Assembly: GCA_028023455.1 (NCBI GenBank)
Contig: JAQFVV010012416.1
Location: forward strand, 359,001 to 423,000
From: Epiperipatus broadwayi
Lineage: Eukaryota; Onychophora; Udeonychophora; Euonychophora; Peripatidae
Direction: 5' to 3'
Length of the DNA: 64,000 nt
Both the position numbers and the translations under genes were made by a program. This document shows, piece by piece, positions 22,306-33,892 of this stretch. Below the pieces are notes generated by a model. The model was not told the DNA's origin. It did no database searches and saw nothing but the letters and a program-made list of their open reading frames with translations. Every line of letters begins with the position of its first letter. Position 1 is the stretch's first letter.

Positions 22306-22984
22306 ACCTACTTCCTACCCTCATACCTTAGTTTGAACCCCAATCTATCGTAGTGTGTCTGCAATACGCTTATATACCGAAAATCCTGCCTAATTTTAAA
22401 CCATGAGTATAATGCTCATATTATATATATAACTCATTCCCAAATAAATAAAAGATTATAGATTATGTATATGTTCACATAATTTTGATTTATTAAAAAG
22501 TAGGTTATATAAGTCGTAATTGCGCACACACTATGATATGTATTTAAAACATATCAAAATTATAAATTGTTAAAATTATTTTGTTTGAATCTATTTACAA
22601 ATATATATTACCATCATAATATATTTTGATTTAAAATAAAATTCATTTAGTAAATATTCGTTTAGTAAATAGATTCAAATACTGCAATGTAAAAGTAAAA
22701 TAATTTTCGTTTGATTTAATAAAAGTCATTCCATATATTTCTGTTAAAATAAATGAGCGACAATAGTTTAATTAGTTACTGTTATATAAGTTTATCTAAA
22801 AACAGCAGATGTCCACTTAAGATTTTCTTTAATTAGTAAAAGTAATTTTTAATTAAATCTAGTTTGTAATTCGAATGTCGACAGGGAAATTAACAAAAGA
22901 AATTAATTAATGTTGAATTCCTTTAGACATTCGGATAGATTTAATTACAGCTGATAAGTTCGATATATTTTTGTAACACTCCAG

Positions 22985-23345
22985 GGCAGTTCTATTGTTA
23001 ATTTCTACTATAAAAAGGAGGGTTTTCTTTTGGTCTCCATTCTAATGTTTCTAAGAGAAATCATTCTGAGGTCTAATGTTTCTAACCAAAATTATTGTAG
23101 TAATTTGTAAATCTTGATATGACGGAGTAGAGCACAAGAAGGCTATTTCTCTCTGGAATGGTCATATGCTGCCGTAGACCATCGGAAGTTATCATACAAG
23201 GAACCCCGAAACTGCTGCCGCTGCCAAAAATATGAACATTTCCAGATTTTGCTGTTAAATTATATAAAAACCTGCCGACCATCAATCTACCCAAAATGCT
23301 TCTCTAGAGGTAACCCTAAATTAACCCAAGAGCTCTTGTGATAAC
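22985..23345. other. G+C-richer island with TATA-like box and ambiguous ORFs
   Basis: TATAAAAA at 23009-23016 is a good TATA match about 30 bases before a possible start near 23040. The following 300 bases are open on both strands: minus 23082-23294 (GSGSSFGVPCMITSDGLRQH) and plus about 23123-23340 (SLEWSYAAVDHRKLSYKEPR, Cys-rich afterwards) with a donor-like AGAGGTAACC near 23311. I cannot tell which strand, if either, is coding. Confidence 0.3.
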
Positions 23346-25980
23346 TAACATGCTATAGCTATTTTAAATTGTTTTCTGATATTTCACATAACTTCATTAT
23401 GTATTTCTTTAACGTGTTTAAATATACTCAACATTTTGCTCTCTATCCTTGGGTTAATATTTTCTATTGATTAAGCTTTCTGTTATTTTATTATGATAAT
23501 GTGTCAGAATCGTCTTTGACTGAGTGAATTATTCCCTTTGATGAAAATAAGATGCCACTATGAAGGAATATTTTAAATTTCTAAATAATTTTCAAATTTC
23601 ATTATCTTGCAAATCATTCGTTCAAGGGCGATTCTATTCTTTAATATATAATATAATCACATAGTTTAAAATCTACATGTTATTGATTTTAATCTAATAT
23701 GAGAGTATGTGCGAGGTCAATGATTAAATGTGTCCCCTAATACATGATTGTGTATATAAATCTATACTTACTTTTCAAACCCACAAGCGTGCATTTTCCT
23801 ATTTTAATTACCGTGTTCTACTTTAATTACAAAGTTCATCATTGACGTCGAGAATGTGCGGACCCTTTTAAATGAATTTCTGGGAATTTGATTGAGCATT
23901 TCTCTTAATCCAAGTAAAACTCATTTAGTATGTTTTATATACACTAGTCTCGTATTGCTGGTACATGAATTGGTTGTTGAGACCGCTTTGTTTTATTTTT
24001 CCAAGGATTCTTTACACGGCCAAGTCCGTTCTCTTTGCTTGCGGTTTCCAGGCAGAGTGTGTCCCCAAATGACACACCTGGGAATTAAACACAATCGTCA
24101 CACAGTCACTAAGTTTTGGCTGTTCATAAAATACTTTCCTACGGGTTAGCGGTGAGATGCCCTCCGTAATCATTCCGGATATTCAATATCGTTTTATTTT
24201 TATATTTATTTTACAAAGCATCCGTGACTTAAATGTGTCACATCCTCCAACTTTAATAAATTCATTATCAGCAATACTGACCTCCCAATGTAACTTTATT
24301 ATTATTATTATCGAATAAATGTTTTGATCACATTCCCATTTTGTTGCTTAGTAAGCTTTTGTCCGTGCTATTCTCAAAATCAATAAATATTTTAGAACAC
24401 TTAATTTTCAAATATTTTCTTAGACTTGTATAATTGCTCAAAGCACCTTGCACATGTTCCTATCTCATCAAGCACATTATCGTAATGCTATTAACCTGAG
24501 AAATAGGATATATCACTTTGCTTTAAAACCTTTTGTCATTTATTAGAGTGTGATGCGAACAATTATTTAATACGCGTCCCTGTCTCATATAAGCAGACAG
24601 TGGCATTATATATATAATTTATATGAATAAATTTTGTGAAATTATTTAAAACTAAACTTGATCTCTTATTTTATTTGATTCCTATCACTGTCTCGGTCTA
24701 TATATATATATATATTCTGATCATTTCTTTTGTAAATCCATAGACGTTAATTAGCCACCCAAACTTCTTTTAGTATAGAGTCTTTTGTTTCTCCCTGGCC
24801 ACCAGGCACCAGTCAAAGGTTATACTAGTAGTGGCATCAGATGCATTATCACGTAGACGGCACTGTGAAATTTGGACTTTAGATTCGAACTTAGTATATC
24901 TAGAAGGCAACCCCTCCTAGAATGTTCAGTTTTGTGTCTGGGGTTTGAATTCTGCAGTGTGTTAGTGAGATAGACGATTCTGACTGTTACAATACATGTA
25001 ATTCTCTATAGTATACAATAAAATAATAAGCAATAAGATATTTCTTTGATTATAAGATCCAATAAATTACTAACTAGCAGGAACAGAATGGTTCATAATA
25101 GCAGAAGAGTAAAACTTTGTCAGCTAACATTGAAAGACAATGTTACTTCAATCTCAGACAATATGAGGTCTTCAGTACAATAACAATTTGAAATATTTTT
25201 ATACTGGAAAATTGTAATTAATTAGAAAGAAAGGCCTAAAAAAATTATAGAATTATTATGGCAAATTTCTAAATAATTTTGTTCAGCAAGTTAATCTTAA
25301 TATTACTTTTAACAAATTTACAAATCAGCAGCGTAAACAGTAATCTGACTAGCTACAGGATAGATAAAACCAAACAATGTAATCAGCATACCAATTAGTA
25401 TCAGAAGGTTTATTAATAAGATATTTAAATATGGTTAGTTGTGTAGTTTAACTATGCTCTAGAAAAATATTCCATTGAAATAAAACAAGAGAAGTGCTCT
25501 AATCTAATGCCATTTATGGTGAATTTGAATAATTAGCTATTACCAGTTGGTGGTACATTTAAACTACTACATCCAGACCAGTTTCTGGCAATCTTGATTA
25601 ATGAGGACTTGCAATTTAAAAAATGCAAATATCCATTTAACCACCACTTTGAACACTATTTAACTATTCAAGATAAAAACTTGAAATTCAAAAAAACTTT
25701 AAAATTTTGCACGAAATCTAATCTGCTTTGACAATTACATATATCTGACTCTGAGCTAATATTTGTACATTTTAATGATCTCAGTTCATTTCTAGATATA
25801 TCCCAAGTTTTTCTGACTAAGAAATGTTGATATTAATATATTATTTGATTCTTTTGCTCATGTGAAATGTGACAAAGTAAAAGCAGCTCCCCACTTCAAT
25901 GGTACCTATAGTAATTATGATATGTTAGTAATTCAGAAACTGAGTACACTAACTTTTGGTAATCACTGATTACCCAAACA
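23346..25980. other. Mostly AT-rich; modest G+C-rich block at 23.9-24.2 kb
   Basis: 23890-24180 holds an 85-codon plus-strand frame without a known domain and is G+C-richer than its flanks. 24760-24990 is another mixed-composition block. No exon boundaries are convincing. Confidence 0.35.
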
Positions 25981-25984
25981 GACT

Positions 25985-26530
25985 ATAGGTGGCACTAAAG
26001 TAGAGAGTAAAAAGAGTTTAAATATATATAGAAATAAATAGAATATTAGGTGCGAGTTAATATATGATAATAGTAAGGAAAGTAGTTTATTGTTTAAAGC
26101 TCGAACGAGATCTTTAGCAACAAGAGAATATACATGTAAGTGGAAAAATATGGGTGATTTAGTCTGTAAATTATCTAAGGAAGGAATAGAAAATATTAGG
26201 CATCTGTTAATTGAATGTAAATGCTTGAAAACAGAAAGGGCACATATAATGAAATTATGGAAGAATAAATATGAAAAAGTGATTATACAGAAATTGGATT
26301 ATTGGTTTTTATGCTGGGTTTGGAAAAAGATAAGGGGGATTTAGATATAAAGACCATAGAGTTGACAAAGATTATGTTGTAGAAATGGGATGGAGCAGAA
26401 TATGGGAAAGCTTAGACTGGGGAATGGAAAATAAAGTGGCTAACAGGTTTCTCTGGGCATAATTGTTAAGAGATTCTTGACTCCGTTTAAGGAGAAGCTA
26501 CAGTACACCACATCACATCACATCACATAT
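25985..26530 (+). mobile_element. Non-LTR retrotransposon 3' fragment (second family)
   Basis: Plus-strand copy of the same LINE as 2446-3705, covering its last 540 bases. It translates as VESKKSLNIYRNK, then SSLLFKARTRSLATREYTCK, then KLSKEGIENIRHLLIECKCL, in which the second Cys of the CxxC pair is Ser. It ends with the (CACAT)n tail at 26501-26526. 5'-truncated; stops and a frameshift after KYEKV. Confidence 0.8.
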
Positions 26531-27008
26531 TCTAATGTGTAAGCTAAAAAAATTAATGATATTAGCACTCAGATGTAATTATGGAATAATTTTTTAACTA
26601 TAAATTTAGAACTTATGTTTGAAAGTATTTGTTTTAATTTTATAAGAATTAGAATTATATGAATGTTTTGTTTGCTTGTTTGAATTATGTGTATGTTATT
26701 TGTCTTTCTTTACAGTATCTTTATTTGCTTTTATATATTAAAAGTTTAAGCAGCATTCAAATAGCCACTTCAGAACAAAGACTTTTTCAACAGACTTCTT
26801 TTATAAGGAAATCATAAGAGAGAAGACATTATTCACCAAATTTTCCAGATAATAATGATATCAAATTCTGCCATACTTGAATTATTTTCTAATAAATGAC
26901 CAAATAAGTTAATTATAGGATAACTACCTGCAAAAGAATTTTAAATATGTTTGAAATATAAAAATATTTGTAACTTTTAGATCAATCAAATCCAAGTCTC
27001 AGATTAAG
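26531..27008. other. AT-rich spacer, no gene seen
   Basis: Nothing supported. Confidence 0.5.
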
Positions 27009-27262
27009 GATCATCATCAACCATTATCAATCCACTGCAGGATGAAGGTCTCTCCAAGTTTAATCCATCTTCTCCGATCTTTAGCTTCTCTTCTCCACAT
27101 CACTCCTCTTATTTCATCCATCCATCTCATATGTGGTCTCTTTCTGGGTCTTTTACAATCTCTTGAAATCCAGTTTAAAATTTCAATTGTTCATCTATTA
27201 TCATCTCTTTTAACAATATATCCAGTCCAACTCCACTTCAATCTTTTAATTTTTTCAATGAG
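27009..27262 (-). mobile_element. Short 5'-truncated RTE-like LINE copy
   Basis: Matches the last 250 bases of the full-length LINE, with the (ATG)n tail at its 3' end. There is a small deletion near 27107 relative to the intact copy. Confidence 0.85.
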
Positions 27263-30200
27263 ATAGTATATATTAACCAGCACACAACAAGTCCTTTCTG
27301 CTATATGTAAATAGATTTATTTTTGACCAATTTAATACAATATTCCATAGTGAGAAGCCAGGGTATTTTTTTTTAATTCAGTAACATTATATGACTTTTT
27401 ATGCTCTCATTCAATAAATATTTTAAAAATAGCACATTTACTGTACTAGATTTATTTTACTACAACACCATCTATAGTAAGAGATACTAGATGATAATGG
27501 CATAATCAATATAACCAGATTAAATCATCAATGAGAAGTTTCAAGTTATTTGCACTTAAGATAACTACCTTTACTATTGTTATACTATTCTGTTAATACC
27601 CTTAATTTAGTCGAAAATCAATTTTCTTATGTAGTTATATAAAAATTTAGCACTAGGGTAGTAACTAGTTTAATAACCTGTTTTATATTAATTTTAATCA
27701 CCTTTTAATTTTTGACTAGAATGGTATATGTCAACAAAATGTCACATGACTCCTGCTCACATTAAATAAATGCTTTCAAAAAGCAGTTAATTAATCTATA
27801 CACTTTACTCAAGAACTAATATCAAATACACATGCAAAGTTGTACAGGTTCAAAACTTTAAGGTGTTTTTATATTTAAGGCTACAAATTTGATAATTAAA
27901 AAAAGTGAATTCTAATAGTTCAAATCTCTTCACTGATAAAGGTTCATTAGCCAAAAACTAATCCAGAGAAAAAGATTATAGCACCAAGTAATATCCATTG
28001 ATTGGAATGTTAAAAATATTTTAAATATTATCATAACTATTTTAACATTAATCCCATTGTTCATGTTTGTATTATATTTGTTTTTTGTAGATGAGGTAAA
28101 TTCATTCGCATAAAAAACTGGAATTTTATTTCTAAACGTGAATATTAACAATTTGTATTTTGTTTACAATTGTATTTTATTAATTGTTTTATTAGTTCAT
28201 TTGTTAATTTTAAACAAGGTTAAACTGAATTCAGTAAAGCAAAAAAAAGTTAATTGATTTTCAAAGAACTTGTTCAATATTTAGGGTGAGCCAAAAGTAA
28301 ATATACCATAATATATATCTTGTTTTCTTTTTGCTATAATTTATTTCCACTTTTACAGGTATTGAGAACAATGATAGAATCTGAGTGAAAAAAAAAAAAG
28401 AACGTCAATTTTAAAGTACTATTGGAAACTACAAATGCCAAGAAACTGTGCAGAAAAGAGAATGAGACATTTGAATGCCACTTCAGAACATCTCCAATAA
28501 TTTTTTATATCAAACATAAAGTTGACACAATTGCTTTAGTGGTTCCAAGTTTTCAGGTCATATAGACAAAGTTTACAAAAAAATCTTTATGTGTGTCTAA
28601 CATAAGTGGATTGAACTATCCAAGTCTGACTGTCCAGTGAGAATGCCATGAGATAGTTTTTTTAATATAAGTGTGGAAGATAACAATTACTTAAATATGT
28701 TTTGCAAAGTTTTTTGAAAGATAAACTCACAATGAATGAACTGAAGGAGTTTATTTGATAAATATTTATTGACATTTAGTCTACCAGAAATTTGTAAATA
28801 CTGTATGTCACACATTCAGAGACAGGATTCACAATACTGCAGTATGGAGGACTCTTTGAGTATTTAAAAGACTAAATATGCCCCATTAAATCAAATGCAT
28901 TTTGATACACTAAATTTTTAGACATTTTAGTGAAGGTAATATCATATCCTCGTTCCACATCTATACCCCTTCTTGGTATTTTTAGTCTTCCAACACTTTA
29001 CTCAGAATTCCTATGTCATTCTCTAATCTGAAAAAGAAAAAGAAATAAATACTGAAAAATAAAAGCAAGTATATAATATAATACACTTTTAACCCATTCG
29101 GTATTGTATTATGAAGCTTTGGGGATATTGAAACATTGATAAAATCTCTGTACAGTAAAGCCTTGTGATGTCTAGTGATCTCTCAGGATTTGCTGTTTTT
29201 TAATGTTCGGTAATTTTAAAATCATAAGGAATTGAAACATTAAAGGTCACCAAAGGACTTTTTTCCTTAAAAATATTTTTTTAATAATCATATAATTATT
29301 CCCTTTAAAAGTCTTGAGAAAAAGGACTTTGAAAAGTAAATATAAATTATAGATTCAGCATTCAAGGACTATTGTCACCCTCGCAGTGACGTCTACATCA
29401 TATAGCAATATATATATAAATTTAATTTCCAGTTAGCAAAATTGACTAATTTAAATTAACCTGAAACTTTCACTATATAACTAATAATAACCATATGCAA
29501 ATTACTACGAGGTAGGACATCTACCTGAAAAGAAAAAAACGTTCCATACATATTTGAACTAAAAAATGGCAGAATTTTTCTGGACATGCTTCGAACCCTA
29601 GATCAAAGGTTACTTAACTTTAGCATAAACTATCTTGCTCCTTTAATATGTTTGTAAAAGAAATATTTTTATTTAAAAATCTAAAACTGGATTAAAGAAT
29701 CATATCTCAAACTTATAGTAATATAATTTATTTAATCATAAACTTTTATTATCTGTTTAAATAAATGTTTATTTACTTAATTAGACTTACATTGCCTGTA
29801 AAAATTCTAACTATTATTAGAAAATGACAATTAATGAGATTATTTTTTAATTATTCATTTTTAAAAATACTTTATTAGGTTTTTCTAATTGAAGGTTGTT
29901 GTGTTGTTGTTTTTTTTATGTAAATTTATTTTTAAAACTGTATTTTCTTATTCTTACAATGTAAAAGATTATTAACAGCATTAAAAAAAAATTAACCCAG
30001 AAATTTATAAAGGTCGACATATTTGTTGCATTTGACCTATATTGTAGTTTTTCCAAAGTACAACTCCGCAAATGAGAACAATGCTTTTTTGATTTAATAT
30101 GCGGTCTAATTTAGATTTAATTAACTATTTCTAGGGGGGGGGGGATTTAAGGCTTTTTTCTTTAATGTAATGAGCTTTGTATAATTATTCAATAACTTAA

Positions 30201-30440
30201 ATATATTACAAATGGGAAATAAAGTTGCATGTCCAGTTGGATTACAATTAATTATCTTTTAATTTAAATAATTATTTTAGAACCGTAATTATATATCATA
30301 TTAATTAGGTGATGTTTTTAACCAGAAGCAAATGAAACAAATCGCATTCAAAAATAAATGTTTATATAAAATAATTTTCATATCTTTATCAGATGACATA
30401 AATGTGGTGATGATAATAATTTTTTTAACGCTTAGTTTTT
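27263..30440. other. AT-rich spacer; one tRNA-like box, no gene seen
   Basis: A GGGTTCGAAGC B-box match on the minus strand near 29595 sits in weakly tRNA-like sequence but without a closed cloverleaf. A G10 run lies at about 30135. I see no exon or transposase. Confidence 0.45.
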
Positions 30441-30444
30441 TTTT

Positions 30445-30540
30445 CATATGTCATAACATTGGCCGGGACGCGAACCTACACCCGCCTGCAACCAATTACT
30501 TGCTTGCAAGGCGGGTGCGATGACCTCTCGGCTAACAACG
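30445..30540 (-). repeat. tRNA-derived SINE A (variant) with TSD
   Basis: The minus strand reads GTTAGCCGAGAGGTCATCGC with the anticodon arm CTTGCAAGCAAGTAATTGG, the same subfamily as the 1.3 kb copy. AACGCTTAGT flanks both ends (30427-30436 and near 30537-30546). Confidence 0.8.
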
Positions 30541-30886
30541 CTTAGTAAGAGTGTAGTTAATAAAAATTTTGCTTTTAGCAGTCTTTAAACATCCACGTTC
30601 TCTTTTATGCATTGCATTTAGGGATACAATCTTATTTCAAATATTTCTATTTCATTTTCCCCCTTGTTAAGTATAATCTTTTAAGCCCTCTTTCGCATTT
30701 TGGAGATTCAAAACGTTAATCATCTATTTTTGCCCATTTTATTTTAAATATGATCTTTTTTTTTTTTATCTTTTGCTCTTAAGATTATGGCAACCACATT
30801 TGATATACTGATTATAACAACAAACTACAAATTATATAATCTGTTAACGAAACTATTTATTTTAGATGATAAATATATTTATTACT

Positions 30887-30990
30887 GTCAAGCATTGTTA
30901 GCCGAGAGGTCAGTGCAGCCGCTATGCAAACAAGTAGTTGGTTGCAGACGGATGTTGCGAGTTCGCCTCCCGGCCGATGCTATGACATAT
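30887..30990 (+). repeat. tRNA-derived SINE A (variant)
   Basis: GTCAAGCATTGTTAGCCGAG, then a B box GAGTTCGCCTCCCGGCC and GCTATGACATATGAAA. The acceptor-like ends GCATTG and CGATGC pair. Flanks TATTTATTACT and TATATATTACT suggest a target duplication. Confidence 0.8.
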
Positions 30991-31624
30991 GAAATATATA
31001 TATTACTAATACATATGTATAGTAATGTAAAAAAAAAAAAAAAATTCTAACAACAAAAATGAATTTAAATTATATTAGTTGTTCAAGTGTTTCTACCGCA
31101 TATAAAAATATAAATATGTTAAATGAAATAAGACTTGTAGATTTCTTCTCAAGACTTTAAAAAAACAATGCAAAGTCAAATTTTTAAGATCCATTCTATA
31201 TGTTTTGTTACAGGTCAGAAGATTATTCATCTAATAAAATAACATGGATGGTCTGATAACCAACTGCTTCATCCAATAAATGTGAATCTATTGTGTTTTA
31301 CCATTAGGTTAAAAATATTATGGTATTTCCTTTGGTATTTCCATGTTAGATCTGCTGTCCAAGTTTGTGTCATACCTTTTTTTCAGTTTGGGGGGGGGGG
31401 TTGTTTGCAATGACTGAATGCCCTATTAAAAAGTCACAACAATGGTATTATGCCATTACAAATGCCCTTCTCCTCTACTGGAGAAAGGTACAGCATTCTG
31501 CTGTCACAAATAATGGATAGCAGATCAAATGTGTCAGTACCTTCCCTTTCAGATAACTCATTATTTTAAGTGAGATATTGATTTTTTAAAGGTTGAATCA
31601 ACATTTTGTCTGAATGGACATAAC

Positions 31625-31923
31625 ATGAGCTTGTACATGTGCACCTCAAACAAGCAGTGGCATTCTAATGCCCAGGGCTGCAACACTAAAATTGGCATTC
31701 ACAAGGGGATGTGGATATTTGGTGGCTTATGTAGAAAAACAGACAAATGTTTTATTATGAAAATTGAAGACAGAACAAATGGAGAAATAAGCATCAATGA
31801 GGGACAGCAAGACAACATTTGGACTCCTATCTAGCGGAATTCATGTGGAGAAGAATACACAAAAATAATGACATCTTCATAGCAGTACTTAATGACATGA
31901 AAGAAATGTTTCCACCAGGATAA
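31625..31923 (+). pseudogene. Merlin-type (IS1595/ISXO2-like) DDE transposase relic
   Basis: Two plus-strand frames joined by a frameshift near 31828 give the middle and end of a Merlin-type transposase. They read HKGMWIFGGLCRKTDKCFIM then KIEDRT, matching the family pattern (K/R)G.WVFGG...CF...V.DRT, and YLAEFMWRRIHKNNDIFIAV then LNDMKEMFPPG and a stop, matching the family C-terminal E-F-W-R...D.F...L..I...P. The segment with the second catalytic Asp and the N-terminal zinc region are missing, apparently by internal deletion. It is not functional. Family assignment is from pattern recall, not a search. Confidence 0.65.
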
Positions 31924-31929
31924 CTAAAA

Positions 31930-32510
31930 ACTTAATAAAAGTGTAATAATTAATATGTATTTTTTTTTTTTGTAGTTTTGGTTTAATTTCTTTATTTAAA
32001 AAACCCCACATTTATTAGCAGTTTTATGAAAATCCCAGCATACTTTGTAATCACATGGTTTCATTTTCAGAGTGAAAATTTTTACTGCAGATCTCCATTT
32101 TCTGTGGTAATAGTATATAACAAAACTTTGGTTTTTAACATGTAAATTCCTGTTATATATTACGTGGAAAGTGTAACAGGAATATAATTAATGTATTTTT
32201 ATCCAAATTACGTAAAAATCAAAATCATTTACTGTTTGTTTGGTATATATTTAAACTAATTATTTTTTTTTGATTAATGGCATCATTATTGTAATATCAC
32301 AAATCACATTTTGTTTTTTTATTTTAAATGTCATTCTTAAAACTTGTTAGTTTTTTAAAGTCACATCTTTTTTTTCAAGCCACATTTTTTTTTTGTTAAT
32401 GTTGAAAGTTGTATATATTTGTGAAAGTTGCATTTATTTTAAATGTCGTTCTTAAAAGATTTTGTTAAGATTATAAATTTTACTATTTTTTTACTTTTAC
32501 TTATTTTTAG
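31930..32510. other. T-rich spacer, no gene seen
   Basis: Nothing supported. Confidence 0.5.
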
Positions 32511-32512
32511 TC

Positions 32513-32757
32513 TTGCAACACAGAGCATGTATTAGACCTACTGCACCTATTGACATTATATCAACCTCCTGATAACTTTATAATTCTTGCTAAAATATCA
32601 TGTACATATCTGTATACACGTTCTTTTTTTTTTGCTGAAGAAAGTCATGTACATGATCCATATACATGTTATTTTGGTCAGATTACAAAGTTATCAGTGG
32701 ATTGATATGAATGTGAACAGGCACAGTAGATCTAATACATGCTTCATGTTGCAGCTT
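32513..32757. repeat. Large imperfect palindrome (foldback element)
   Basis: The left arm GCATGTATTAGACCTACTGC (32527 on) and the inverse of the right arm GCATGTATTAGATCTACTGT match over about 120 bases each. The arms stay alignable through GATAACTTTATAAT / GATAACTTTGTAAT to a centre near 32636. Confidence 0.75.
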
Positions 32758-32774
32758 TAATACCAAAGTATCTT

Positions 32775-32910
32775 TTTAAACTAATATTTAGCCTTATTAT
32801 TGCCTAGCATGCTTTCAATATATTTTTACTATATATATGCCATGAATATGATATAGTAAAAATATATTGAAAGCATGCTAGATAGTAATAAAGCTAAATA
32901 TTATTAAAAA
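32775..32910. repeat. Long near-perfect hairpin, about 58-bp arms
   Basis: TAGCATGCTTTCAATATATT (32805 on) is followed by its exact inverse ending at 32881, with a loop of about 16 bases (TATGCCATGAATATGA). Outer parts (CTAATATTTAGCCTTATTA versus the inverse of TAATAAAGCTAAATATTA) still pair with a few mismatches. The size fits a foldback MITE or a microRNA-like precursor. It abuts the larger palindrome and the target duplication of a SINE. Confidence 0.8.
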
Positions 32911-32934
32911 CTATCTTCTTTTTTCATGTGTCAT

Positions 32935-33020
32935 AGAATCAGCCAGGAAGTGAACCCGCTAACCCGGGACAACTGCTTGTAAAGCAGCTGTCACTGACCT
33001 CTTGGCCACCAATGCTTGAC
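32935..33020 (-). repeat. tRNA-derived SINE A with TSD
   Basis: Minus strand carries GTCAAGCATTGGTGGCCAAG and the degraded B box GGTTCACTTCCTGGC. AAAACTATCTT and AAAACTACCTT flank it. Confidence 0.8.
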
Positions 33021-33640
33021 AAAAAACTACCTTTTGTGTGTATATTTTCATTTTACCAGATATTAAATTGGCTCAGAAAAAAAGAAAATTAATAACAATT
33101 GAGTGACACTTGCATAAATATTAGGTTTGACTAAAACAACTATATTATTATTGTTATTATAAAATGGAAAAAAAAAACCAATCTATTATGTATTTTTATG
33201 GCATATAAATAATAAATAACAGTGTAAAAAGATATATAAAAACAAATATACTATAAAATCCAAAAGTCTAAGCAATATTTTACTGCCCTTTTCAGTATAA
33301 CATCTATTATTATAAACATTTACAATGCATTATATGTACTGACATAAAGAGAGAGCGAAAACTGAAAAATCAGGAAACAAAATCTAATGTAATTTATAAT
33401 CTTATTTATATAGCAATAAAAATATCTCTATAAAAATTTTAAAAAGGTATAATTTATAAAACTAATTGTGAAGCTTCAGATATTGTTTGCTCAGACACAT
33501 AGGTAAAACATTAGAATAAAAAGAGAAAATATATTATATCATTATTAACAAAAAAACATTATAAATAAGCACTATTTGTTCATTGTTTAACAAACAGCCA
33601 CAAAATGAACTGTCAAAAGTAATAAAACTTTATACTATAT
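33021..33640. other. AT-rich spacer, no gene seen
   Basis: Nothing supported. Confidence 0.5.
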
Positions 33641-33641
33641 T

Positions 33642-33892
33642 AAAGATTCAAACTCAGACTTTCACATGACCCTCAACTCTCCATGCCATCTCATATTGGT
33701 GACCCATCTGATCAGACAAATGTTGAAAAGTCTTCAACATGTGTGTTATCAGGTGGGTCAGCAATATAAAATGGCATGGAGAGTTGATGGTATAAACTTT
33801 TCAACATGTGTGTGATCAGGTGGGTCAGCAATATAAGATGGCATGGAGAGTTGAGAGTTGTGTAAAAGTCTGAGTTCAAATTCCTTATATAT
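33642..33892. mobile_element. Palindromic member of the hammerhead-bearing family, ribozyme lost
   Basis: Left arm ATTCAAACTCAGACTTTCAC and right arm AAAAGTCTGAGTTCAAATT enclose CTCTCCATGCCATCTCATAT and its inverse. The interval GGTGGGTCAGCAATATAAGA ... GGAGAGTTGA is present twice in tandem (about 33755 and 33825). There is no CTGATGA/GAAA core, so this copy kept the arms only. Confidence 0.75.

Noticed and set aside
28285-28310. TTAGGGTGAGCCAAAAGTAA, resembling a mariner terminal repeat
   Set aside because: No matching inverse end within 2 kb and no mariner transposase frame.
29560-29640. tRNA gene candidate with GGGTTCGAAGC B box
   Set aside because: No acceptor stem or convincing A box at the right spacing.
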